Assembly: GCA_949361645.1 (NCBI GenBank)
Contig: OX442415.1
Location: 26,625,092 to 26,689,091 of the forward strand
Direction of reading: 5' to 3'
Length of the DNA stretch: 64,000 nucleotides
Source: Spongilla lacustris
Lineage: Eukaryota > Porifera > Demospongiae > Spongillida > Spongillidae
Positions 25,646 through 37,500 of the stretch are shown here, in pieces; within the stretch, counting starts at the first letter, position 1, and the number at the start of each line of letters is the position of its first letter. The notes beneath the pieces are model-generated. The model ran no database searches and had not been told where the DNA came from. It saw only the letters and a list, made by a program, of their open reading frames with translations. Position numbers and translations under genes: made by a program.

Positions 25646-26155
25646 TTTCTTGTTGTGTGACCGGAAATTTCCGAATTTTTCCGATTTTGATTGAAGCGCG
25701 TGAGCATTTGGATCGCGTAGTAACAGAGAGTCTCAACAATTACAAGCCGTGATGGCGAAACCAGTCAATAACTTACTAACTCTCAGTGCTTCACATCGCT
25801 GAATGATTATAGTGTATTGCAGCCATTACATTCTTAATATTTGTGGCCATTGCGCGTACAACGTCACGTGCCGTACAAGTTGGTCCATACTTGTCAACAG
25901 ATGGGAGCAGTGTGTCATCGTATAATGGTACAGGATGTAAACAAGTATTATCAGACTGTAATTACATATCGTACCTGACTGTACAAACTGCATTGTACCT
26001 ATATGTCATTCCTCCCGACCCCGTACCAAGTTGTACTACAATAATGTACCAACATGAAATAATATACGGGCCTGTACCGACGTGAAAACTTTTCGTTGTG
26101 TATGTTAATAAGTCACATGGTTAAGTAATTGTTAGGGCGGTACTATAGCTGTGTA

Positions 26156-26515
26156 ACAGTGTTTCTCGCTTTAAACAAAGGTCCTATAAGTTTGTGGCAA
26201 GCTAAACGAAGGACAGGAGAGTGAGTTTATAAAGGAGGAGCTTCGCCGCCATACTGACACTGTCTAAAAGCAAAAGGCTACAAACTCAACGCGGTAGTGA
26301 GGGAAACAGGTAGCGCTGGCAGCACGGGAGAAGCGTAACGGGCATGACTTTCCAATTCCCTTAAGTCGAGCGCGTGCGCTTCAACAAACAGTTTGTAGCT
26401 TAGTATGGCGGCGTAGATAGCTCAGCCTTTTTACTCACTCTTCGGATACTCGTGTGGTTCGTTTCTCTTGTCACACAACCTGATAGGACCTTTGTTAAAG
26501 CGAATACTCAGTGCC
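26156..26515. mobile_element. Nested MITE-like inverted repeat
   Basis: CAGTGTTTCTCGCTTTAAACA followed by AAGGTCCTATAAG on the left is matched in inverse at the right by CTGATAGGACCTTTGTTAAAG and CGAATACTCAGTG. The outer end is CAGTG or CACTG-like. It is about 360 bases and sits inside the 3.1-kb element. Confidence 0.5.
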
Positions 26516-26601
26516 GTGTCTCTACCGGTTAGTTAACCATGTAATTTATTAACATATTGCACTACCTATATGACGTCACGGGTGCTCTGTATTTGCGTCC
26601 G

Positions 26602-26700
26602 TAGAACGACTTTTGTTAGGCATTTGACCAGACCCTCTACCACGTAGCGGTGATGTAATCCATCCGCAGCTGTGGTAGTCAGGGTCTGGGTACGAGACTA
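26602..26700 (-). repeat. Right terminal inverted repeat of the 3.1-kb element
   Basis: Reverse complement of 23587-23685 without visible mismatch over about 95 bases. Confidence 0.9.
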
Positions 26701-26711
26701 CATATATAGGT

Positions 26712-27155
26712 CACGGCTGTTTGCTCTCATTGAAATCGTGGAAATTAAGCCCTACGCCCAGAAATTTTGAAATGAACGTAAGTCCCCATGGCAACACCCG
26801 GACAACCGATGACCTGTGGAATTTGCTATACAACAAAGGACATGAAGAGAATAAACACATCAATACTCTAATATGATTTGGCACACCTCTGAACTTTGTA
26901 AAACAGTTTAAATCACGTGATTTTAGTGTGTTACTGCGTACCTGTTGCCACCCGAATGCAGCCACCTCGGATCGGATATTGGGGACATACCGAGAACAAA
27001 TCGTTAGCTTCAGTCTTTGGAACGTAGAATTGCTGAAATAGACCTTTCGTGGTAAGCTGCACAGATTGTGCTACCAATTTATGCCTAGAGCTAAGCTTAA
27101 TGCATTTTCTGAAGTGGTTTTTAAGCTATGGCAAATCGGCCATTTTGATCGAATT
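26712..27155. repeat. Dispersed repeat, copy 2
   Basis: Ordered blocks shared with 18465-18910 (see that entry). It starts three bases beyond the target duplication of the 3.1-kb element. Confidence 0.6.
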
Positions 27156-27778
27156 TGTTATGGTAGCGTGTGTTCTTACTTAGATGTGTGGACGTGTAAA
27201 AACGATACTATTGTAATCTAGCAGTAGGTATCATCAAGTGACTACTTCTGCCTCTTGGGAAAGGTTATAACTGCTACCATGTCAGGAGTTAACTTATATA
27301 TGCAGACTAAATGTTCCTTCATGAGTACACCTCAGCCTTTCTACTGGTACCATGTCTGGTATTGCAGTGTATAGTTGAACATTGCACATGTTAGCAGCCT
27401 GAGGAAAGGGTTAGGACCCCACATCACCCCCGACTGGAGAGGGCTGCACTGCAGGCAGAAGCATACTCTCCAGCTGGCCTAAAGCCATGCGGGATACTAC
27501 TGTCTCTGCCTTCTGGTACTGGGGAGGAGGAGATCACAATGCAGCAGAGCAAATCAGTGGTGACAGATCAGTCCAAGCTAGTCAGGCAAGCCGGGTGTCA
27601 CCCTTTCCCTCTTCTCACCCCTCTTCCCCCTTCCCTCCCCCCTTTTAAAAAACTTTCCTTTGTGTATACCAGTTAGATGCAGCCCATTTACCCCTATGCC
27701 ACCTGTATGTGTCCATTTCTTCCTGCTTTCATTCTTGAGACTTTGTATTGAGGTATATACATGTAGATCTGTCCTTGA
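27156..27778. other. No gene seen
   Basis: Unique-looking spacer ending in a pyrimidine-rich stretch (27600-27650). Confidence 0.4.
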
Positions 27779-27848
<70 letters not shown>

Positions 27849-27881
27849 ACACATGGTTGTAAATATTTTCAGGTCACATAT

Positions 27882-27935
<54 letters not shown>

Positions 27936-27970
27936 ACACATGGTTGTAAATATTTTCAGGTCACATATCA
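27779..27970. repeat. Duplicated (CA)n tract
   Basis: Two (CA)n runs (27780-27842 and 27884-27930) are each followed by the same block ATACACACACATGGTTGTAA...TTTTCAGGTCACATAT. This is a tandem duplication of about 100 bases including unique sequence. Confidence 0.9.
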
Positions 27971-28309
27971 GAGGCGGCAAATTGGAGGCCACAAAGATCT
28001 CTATCCATAATGTGCAGGAGTCACTGGCCGCCCACACCAGGCTCTTAAGGCTGCAGTCCTCACTGGTTGCTATACTGGTTTGTACCCCCACCCCCTCCCC
28101 CTGTTGTCTCTCACTCCAACGTTATGCTGTTATTTTAATAAGCTGGACCTTGCTCAAGGGGGTGCAGTCCACCAGAACATGCTTCCTTCTCCCTTGTTCA
28201 GCAGAATGTGTGGACTGGTGACACTGCCTCCTGGAACTGTAAATGAGGTAGTGTATATGTGTGAGAGGAAGGAGGTTGGATCTGACTCTGTATAGGAAAG
28301 GGGGTTGGG

Positions 28310-28500
28310 CCTGGGAGTTAGGCCTGTGTGGAGAACAGTAGGCTTGTGTGGAGAAGGGCTTTAGGCATGTGTGGAGAAGGGCTTTAGGCGTGTGTGGAGA
28401 ACGGCTTTAGGCCTGTGTGGAGAAGGGCTTTAGGCCTGTGAGAGAAGGGCTTTAGGCATGTGTGGAGAACGGCTTTAGGCTTGTGTGGAGTAGGGCGTTT
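28310..28500. repeat. 23-base minisatellite
   Basis: About eight copies of GGGCTTTAGGC(A/C)TGTGTGGAGAA. Confidence 0.85.
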
Positions 28501-31500
28501 TGCAAGGGCTCATGTGAAGTCACCTACCTTTCATTCCAGATCTCAATGCATCTCCACTGAAAGGAAACAGCGCCACATTTGTAGTGAATTTTCTTCTGCA
28601 TGACTAATACAAATTTGCAAGATGGACAGAAGTGTTCAGCACTAGTCATCATTGTTGGCATCAATACCAAAAGAATTTTGCAGCATAGCTTTACAGTCAT
28701 TTGGTCTTTACCTTTAACAACCTTTTGGCACCATCCTGCAGTGTAGTTGTACTTGTGTCATGTGATAATCTGTTAACAAACGCACGTAAACATATAGTAA
28801 AACAACCGCAACGCGTGTTGTTTATTCATATAAAAAACAGAACAATTTGGGGTCTACAGAAAATGCGTTAAGGATTAAGGACTGTGCTTTCTTGTTGCTC
28901 CATGTTTGATGGTGAAGGTGTAGGATGCCTACCTTAATCTGTCGTTCCCGAAGTCCGCTCGAACGAGTTTTGTAAAGCTACTTTCATTTTCGCTCCCGCG
29001 TGACCGTATATAAAGTACTTGCGCAGTATTGTTACGTTTTATTTGGTGAGTGCGTACCGAGTGTTTAGAAGAAAGAATGCGTAGGCATTTAAAAAAAAAT
29101 AGTTTATTTATGATTTATCTATATATTTAAGGGTACCGACAACGTTGGAACATATGCCTTCCTTAATGAGGTAGTTTCGATTACTGACGTGGTATTTACC
29201 GTAATGTTCTAATTACAAACCTAGTTTCCAGCCGCAAACAGCCGTGAGGTGTGCACAATAATGCGGCTAGGACAAAGCGCCCCCCATTGCGTTACAACGC
29301 GGGGCGTCTTCGGCCCGCGCACAATACAACAATTAGGCCGTGGGGAAAATCTCCATTACAACATACACTGTTCAGTCCGCCACAGTATTACACTGTTACT
29401 GTATTTCAAATCGCTCTCTGGCTAATTCAGGTTAGGTAGGGAATGCATGGTATATAGTGCTTCATCTCCATATATTTGTGGCATATGCAATGATAATTTA
29501 AGTATGTTTCTCCGCAGAATCTTTGTTAAACGTAGAGAATTGAAGTCATGGTAAATCGTGAAGGTAATGTTCCTATATATGATGGAAAGGTTAGTGCATA
29601 GTAGTTTTATCGTTGTATCTGAAGAGGTAGCGAGCATTTTCAGTGTCTTTGTGTTTTTTTGTTCACGTGTCTTTGTGCCTTCTGGCTTGTCTTTGTATGT
29701 CTTTGCGTGTCTTTGCAGTAAAAAGACGCGCTCGTGTCAAACCAAACTTTTTCAAACCATTGGTTCAAAATGTCGATGGATTCAAGACCAAACTAAGATT
29801 TCAAACAAATTTTTCAATCTTAGCATTTTGCAATTGGTTTGAAAAACCATGTGGTTTGTGTTTCAAACCGCACCTCAATTGATAATACTAGCCATAGAAC
29901 ATGAGTTGACAAGCATTAAGTGTGGCCTGGAACAAGGAGTATTTCATGGCAAGAAAGGACTTCTGGCACGACAAACTGAAGCCATGTTCATGAAGAAGTG
30001 CAAATTGCAAAGCTACATGCCTACAAATTGGCATAATGTATCAACATGGCCACAGATTGGTATAATGCTTCAAAGCTAAATAACCACACATCAGTAAGCG
30101 GGTAGATGGTCACGTTCGAAATAAAGTACCTTTGTCCGCACCTCCCAAATACAATACTGCCGGTAAACACGATTTGACGCGAATCTATGGTTGGTGAGTT
30201 TGGATGGTAATTTCAAATCCCATTCACGTAATTTTTTTTATTTTTCCAATTTAACATGGCTGCTTAAAACTTCAAACCCAAAGCGTATAACATGAATGAA
30301 GCCTTTGCCTGTTTCCAAGAAATGAAGCCTTTGCCTGTTTCCAAGGAATGAAGCCTTTTGTGCATATCACACAGCATATCTTTGGGGTTTACTGGTAGAT
30401 TGATATGCATGTGGTTTAAATGGTGCATTGGCTGAGTTGATGCTCTAGCTGCTGCATGTATGCATGGTTAAAATATTAGCTAGAGTTCATTTTAGCTGTA
30501 ATCATCATACTGTTTTAAAACAAAAATACATTTGCATGGTTTAGCAAGTAAACAAAACCTTAAACCAGTATATAACCTTGAAACAGTTTACAGATTGAAC
30601 AAACAAAATTTGGTTTCAACCCTAAACCAAATTGGGGAGTTAGTCGACCCGTCGAACCAAATTTTGGGTTGACATAGCAACCAACCTATTTTGCGCGCGC
30701 GCTGGATAGCATTTCATGGTTGATATTGCCAATGGTTGTTACACTGGTCAGGAAGGTGGGAAAGGTCAGAAGAGGTACGATCCGTGGAATTCTACCGGAA
30801 ACGTAACACTTTTTGTTTATTGTATTGATGGATCATGTTTTAATTTGTCTGATTTTTGATATCTTAAAAACCCAGGCTAACTGACCAAATTAAAAACAAG
30901 TCTTCCCCGGCCTGTCCGGCTGTTACTTTTTCATTGCATTTCTGAATATGCACTGCATGAGAAATTTCCAACATCAGTTGAGGAATTGCTTTGTATACAA
31001 ATGGCTTTGACTGCTGTAAAGCCTTCAAAGACCTGTTGTAGTGATTTATTTACCGAGTCTAAATAATAGTGCAGATCCCTCTATGCTTTACTACATAATT
31101 TATTACATAAATGTATATTGTATGCTTCAATCGTTTTTACTTGAGAATTTCTATCATTCCAATCTCAATTCCATGCAGATAGGTTTGCACGCATGTATGC
31201 ATAATTATTCATAGGAAACGAGTGTGATTTTCTGTACTAAATGGCATGATAATTAATATTGGCTCAGCTCGATAATGCAATGCAAACTGTCATTGCAAAG
31301 CACAACTGCATGCATGCCACGTGTATGCATGGGGGTACCAAGCATAGATATCGCTATTTATCAGGACTGAATGCTAATATGCAAATTACTTGTGCATGAC
31401 AGTTGGCTATAGTGTGAACAAACAGGGATGTCTCTACATTTAACTAAGTCAGAACTGCGCCTCAGCCCGGATTGCTGTTGTACTAGTTGGTGCATGTACA

Positions 31501-31560
31501 TGACGTACTTGACAAGCATGTTATGCATTCTTATGAAACTGAATTTACAAGACCTCATCT
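28501..31560. other. Upstream region of the acid phosphatase gene, no exon resolved
   Basis: Contains many TTTCAAACC(A/T)-type words at 29735-29880, the 29221 dispersed block, GCCTTTGCCTGTTTCCAAG duplicated at 30300-30345, and an unassigned ORF at 29849-30079. The signal-peptide exon of the phosphatase should lie here but could not be identified. Confidence 0.35.
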
Positions 31561-31565
31561 TTCAG

Positions 31566-34500
31566 CCGCAGGATCGCTCAGCTTCCTAGTGGTGGGAGAC
31601 TGGGGTGGGCAGGAAAAACCGCCTTACTACACACAAGCACAGAAAGCTGTTGCGGCTGCAATGGGGACGACCGCCCATTCTCTCGGCTCGCAATTCACAG
31701 TATCCCTCGGAGACAACTTTTACAAAAACGGTGTGAAAGACGACACTGACCCGCGTTTCAAAGACACGTTTGAGGTGCGTTGCTGCGTATAAATATTGAA
31801 AGTCGCAACCGACATGTATATACCTCTCCAATCTCACTGAAGGACGTGTACACAGCTAGCTCGTTGCATTCCCGTTGGTATTTAGTGTGTGGAAACCACG
31901 ACTACAAAGGTGACGCCTCAGCACAAGTGAAGTACACAAAGCGCTCGGAAAGGTGGTACATGCCTAAGTTTTACTATTCAGATGTGAGTGGGAATTCATT
32001 GTGCACGAGCGACGTACACATGTACATGGAATTACTGGGTGTCCCAGTGGCGGATCCAGGATTTTATTAGGGGGGGTGGGGGGACCGCCCTCAAACCTGA
32101 ATATGAATATTATTAATGTATAATTAGCGTATGCATTTCTACGGAGAGTTGAGCGTGCACTCCGTGAAGTTGCTAAACAGCTTGCATGTATTCTTATTGC
32201 TTGTTCATTGGTTAGTACTTTTGAAAAACTGCGAGATACGAAGTAGGCTGGTATTGATACGTACCGGCATTGCTAATCGTACCGCAGTTATTCCGATTGG
32301 TGCACTAGTATTATAGTATACGCATCGATCAAAGTTGAGACTTACCGTTACAACTCTTTAAAAGAAGAAGGTGCGATGTGATAGAACTAACATGAGCATA
32401 CGTATACATGCTACACTTACCGGTCATCTATGATTTGACTAGGGGTATAGATCATTTATACATGCACGCCACTGACAATGCAATTTTGTAGTCAAAATAG
32501 TGACGGGCTGTTGTGTATTCTGCAGGATTTACATGCAGGGGACTAAATTCATGTACGGATGTAGGCTAATATCGTGCTGAATGATACTGTTCACTGCTTG
32601 AAGGATAAATTTTAACTGAGTGGCTCAAATAGCAAGAAACTAAGCGCATGCATGCCATTTTAATCCGCAGAACTACAATAGCCAGGAAACCAGAACGTAA
32701 CGAATTTATTGGAGTTGAATCGCCTTTGATTGCCAATCTCCCTATACATGTACAACTGATCTGTGGAAAGCTGCATGATTAGAATGTATACAAACAAAAA
32801 ATATTTTCGCGCGCGAATGTTATGCTGAATGATACTGTTTGCGATGGTAACTGGCTAAAATAGCAAAGAAAAGCGCATGCATTTAACGAACAATGCAAAT
32901 CTGCGATGAAACAGCCATTTAAATCCGCAAAACTACAATAGCCTGCATGGAAGCCAGAACTGACGTAACGTAGTGGCACGCATTTATTGGTGTTGATTGC
33001 CTCCGTTTCTAATCCCTGCCCCTACATGTACAATCTGCGAATGTGCACCGAAAAAATTTTTCGCGCGCTTCGCGCGCACCCCTCCCCTTCTTCATGACCA
33101 ACCAACCCCCCCCCCCTCCTCACCAAATTCCTGCATCCACCCCTGTTAAATATAAGTTTTAACCAATTTGATTTGCTCTTTTTAAAAAATGATACATGAT
33201 TTACATGGTAATTTCACATAACATTCACAATAATACATGAACTTTGAATTGCATTTGCTTCAAGGATGCCTTGCCGCAAATGCGTCTATTATGTTGGCAT
33301 ACGGTAGACCATCATTAAAAGCCAAGCCATGATAATCTTTATATAAATCTTGAGTCTCTGAGGTATTAAAGCTCAGCTACCTATCATGCCGCGTAGCCGA
33401 CTTTGCGTATTGAAAAAGAAACCGGCTTACAGTGGAAATCATGATGCTTGTCACTAAAAATTTTCAATGTTTACTTGATTTTTTAACATTAACAGTATGC
33501 AGTATTGAAAATCTAACAACACAGTGTTGTTGACCAAACATTTGTAAACAAGTACCGGAAATAAGAAAGTGTTACGTGACTAACACGTTTGTTGATTTTC
33601 GTGTTTCAGTGTCCCAGTCCAAAAAAAGGATTTTTAGCATATCTCTCAGCTCTGAGGCACCAGATCAACACAAAATTTGGTATAGAAAAACAAACCTGCC
33701 CAACATTTGGCCGACTTATATTTTAAACCCGGGAAATACTTTGTGTGTTTTCATGCAAGACACGTCTGTCTAGGTCGAAAAGTGTTTAGCATGCCGATTC
33801 GCACAGTGCAAGTTGTATGCGACAGTAGATCGATTTTTATACTGAGGGGTGGTGATTGCACGATAGAAACCCATGCACGTTTATGATGAAACAGTTAATT
33901 TTTCCGTCAAAATTCTGGTTGTAAACGTTGAGGCTTACAAAACACGCCATTTTCGAGTGATTTTAATTAAAATTGTAACGTTATTATTGCAATTTCATAA
34001 TATTAATTAACGTTTGGATGTTGTTGCTGAAGATGGGAACGGTTTCAATTGCGAAAACGGTTTTTAAATAACCAAACATCAACCATTTAAGAAAGGCGGC
34101 GAGCAAGTAAAGAGGCCTATCGTGTTTGGGCATCGTTGAAACGAAGAAAGACTCCGAGGGGAAATCCCGAAGCTGCCGCTTAAAAGAACCGTTTTTGCAA
34201 TTGAAAATCGGTCCCAAAATTGAAACTATCGACCTAGACAGACGTGTCTCGCATGAAAACACACAAAGTATTTCCCAGGTTCGAGATATGACTCGGCCAA
34301 ACGTTGGGCTGGTTTGTTTTTCTATACCAAATTTTGTGTTGATCTGCTGCCTCGCAGAGCTGAGAGATATGCTATAAATCCTTTTTTTGGACTGGAAAAC
34401 GAAAATCAACAAACGTGTTAGTCACGTGACACTTCCTTATTTCCGGTACTTGTTTGGTCAACAACACTGTGTTGTTAGATTTTCAATACTGCATACTGTT

Positions 34501-37500
34501 AATGTTAAAAAATCAAGTAAACATTGAAAATCACCCAAAAAATTTTAGTGACAAGTATCATGGTTTTCACTGTAGGACCTCTCTACCTACAAACCGAATT
34601 TGATCATTCCTATACAGAAAGTTATGTCGGGTTTGAACCCGGTGGGGTATCGAACATTGCCGGCGGAACAAGTGCAAGACCCCCAAATGTATTTTACCAT
34701 AGAGAAATGGTGTGGTATGAAGTTTTGAAAATAGGAAGTCTATAGCCTTAACCGCTCGGACGTTGTTATGATTCAAACGCAAAGCAATTTTATAACTGTG
34801 ACATTTTATAATCAGTGATAATGTGAAGGCCTCATTTTGTTGTGAGCAACTAATTATATATGCCGGCTTATTAAATTATCAAACAACAACTTCAACTTTA
34901 GAGCAAATTATGGTAATATCTCACTATTGAACTTAGTAACCTGAAATCAATTTTGTTTTGTGCTATTTACAGATAGCTTATATTGATATCAATTATCTCT
35001 AACCTTAATCTTGATAAAAGAGGGTTTTGATTATGTTAATTTATGAGGGTTTTGATACAATTACTTAACCGCTTTACTATAATTTAATTGGATTGTTAGT
35101 GTTTGCCTAACGACGATAATGTATATTATACTCCTGATTCAAAAGCGTTGCGTTCTTTTGTGGACACCCGGTCCCGTTACATGCCATACGTTTGTGATTA
35201 TCAGTGCAGATCACGCTTGTGGGCGTACGTGCCTGCAATGCGTTACTTGTGCGCTTGTATAATACTTGTGCGAAAAATGAATAATGGCATGCATGCATAT
35301 ATGTAGGCAGGGCATAGGAAGGAGTGTGTACGTGTTCTAAATATTACTGCATCATTACTACATGCATTTATTATATTAATAATACTGTAATTATGCCTAA
35401 GCTTTACTAAGTCATAAATTTAGCATTGTAGTTGTCCAATATGCACTTTCTAGTAGGCCTAGTGGGGGGGATACATGTACCATTCATCCACTGAACAAAG
35501 ACCATGTACTCGACTACAAAAGCAAAGCTCGTATATATTATTCAAGGCAGCCAAATCAGTCTTACATGTACATGCACATACATGAAATGCATGTGCATGT
35601 ATCTGTGAACAATTCAACTATGTCTGTAACTTATATATGAACAAGATATAAAAACATTCTCTCTGAAAGTTAGTGGTATATAGGATTTGAAGGCAATGGT
35701 GGTGTAAAAAGGAAGGGAACAAGGGATCAACGATGGTACAAATTTTTTGAAGAGTCGGACTCTTCAAAAAATTTGTACCATCGTTGATCCCTTGTTCCCT
35801 TCCTTTTTACACCACCATTGCCTTCAAATCCTATATATACCACTAACTTTCTCAGAGAGAATGTTTTTATATCTTGTTTCATTCATTTTTTTTTGTGACT
35901 ACTAGTATACAGGTGTACATGTACTTTACAACTACAAGTAAATACAATTGTGTGACAAAATCCAGCCGTTGTAATTCTCATATTTATTGCCTAGCAACAC
36001 AATGTTTACAGTTATGTTACATTTGCAGCTGTTCTAGATCGAAACTCGCGTGCCAAGCTTTGCCTCTTAAAAGCTCGTTTCTTGTCTGAGTTCAGTTCAT
36101 AACGCCGCCTCTTAGAAGTTCGCACCGCAACAGAATTCTTTTCCTGTCGCCACCTCAGCTCTTAGAAGCTTGGTTCGGCTGCAGATTTGCTCTGTACATG
36201 TCACGAGCAGACGCCTGCCTTTGTTCAGCATCAGCATCGTACCGAACTTGGGAGGACTCGAACTCATAGACTCGATTTAGGACGTATTCTTCGTGTCGCT
36301 TTTTTTCTCCTCTTTTGTTCCCGTGAAGGCATTTTGACAACGTCAATAATGGTACCATAAATGTCTAATTATACGTATGGGTATTGTCATGGGAACGCTT
36401 GTATCCTCGGATGTAATTATTGCTTCATACCAAACATGTATATCTGACATCAAGGGGCAGTCGGTCGGTAAATTCTAGATTTTTTGGTGTAACTAGCGCT
36501 CTTTAAAACACAAAACTATCTCGAGTTATACTCACCCATAAAGACGACTATGGACAAATCAAGGTCTGGGAACGAGAACTACGACCTTTTTTGTTCTCTT
36601 ACAGTAAACGGTTTGGCGACTTGAACAAAGTATGAAAATGATCGTCTTTCCATTGTGGCTCGATAGCAATAAAGAGCTACACTATCCGTTTCTTGGTTCG
36701 TGAGTTATACGCGGATCGCGGATACGGCACAAATCCTATATGAGAGTTACTGCCGTAACTCTCGATATAGACCCTGCCACAGCATGTACATTCGATTCTT
36801 TGCAATCACCAGAATAACTTAGTTATCAGCACATCAGCAATATATTTGTAACCTTGTTTTATTTTGTCACCATAGAGCTCATTACTACACGTGATTTCCA
36901 TGCACAATATTGTCCCAATGTGGTGGCCAGTCTGATTATCACTATGGTAACAGTATCATGGAAAGGTCCATACAGTACTGTATATAATTTTGGATACAGT
37001 AACTAAATTCTAATGTAATGAATTGTTACAAATTTGAAGTGGTCATGAATATTTGATTTGTTAGAGGGGAGCTCTACATGTATGCGTTTCCCCTTAAATC
37101 CATTGCTTGTTTGCACCTTGATGACTGCAAGTGGGGTGTCATGTATGCACTCAAATTATCAATCTTGTAATTGAATCTTTTACCGATTCTTAGTACTATT
37201 TCAAATTAATAATCATTCTTACATTATTTGCACATGAAATTGGTGTTTAACAAAATGACCCAGATGATATTGACAGGTATAGGACTACAAATGTACTTTT
37301 CAAAGTACCTACCGCAATGATCTAAATGTTCCTCAACCACTCCTGGGCAGAAGAAATGTACTTTTACCCTATTCTGAAGGATTGTAACGTTGTGGACATA
37401 GCAATTGATACTCCATTCTGTACTTTAAGCATGTGAACTGTGCAAAGTACACAAGACAGATCATTGCATTTGTTTTGAAATGTTGAGACACATTAATAGT

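Larger units (their letters stand above)
23587..26700. mobile_element. 3.1-kb TIR element with 9-base target duplication (Mutator-like geometry)
   Basis: The left end TAGTCTCGTACCCAGACCCT and the reverse complement of the right end are identical for about 95 bases, to AACAAAAGTCGTTCT. They are similar again through GAGCACCCGTGACGTCA. Both ends are flanked by the perfect 9-mer CATATATAG (23578-23586 and 26701-26709). Long TIRs plus a 9-base duplication is the pattern of Mutator-like elements; other superfamilies are not excluded. Inside lies a spliced minus-strand gene with no recognisable transposase. GTACAA/CAACCTGTAC-rich subterminal sequence (23760-23940 and 25860-26085) may be transposase-binding repeats. 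Confidence 0.8.

Noticed and set aside
34126..34412. ORFs on both strands inside the mariner-type element
   Set aside because: They mirror each other across the inverted arms and match no transposase motif.
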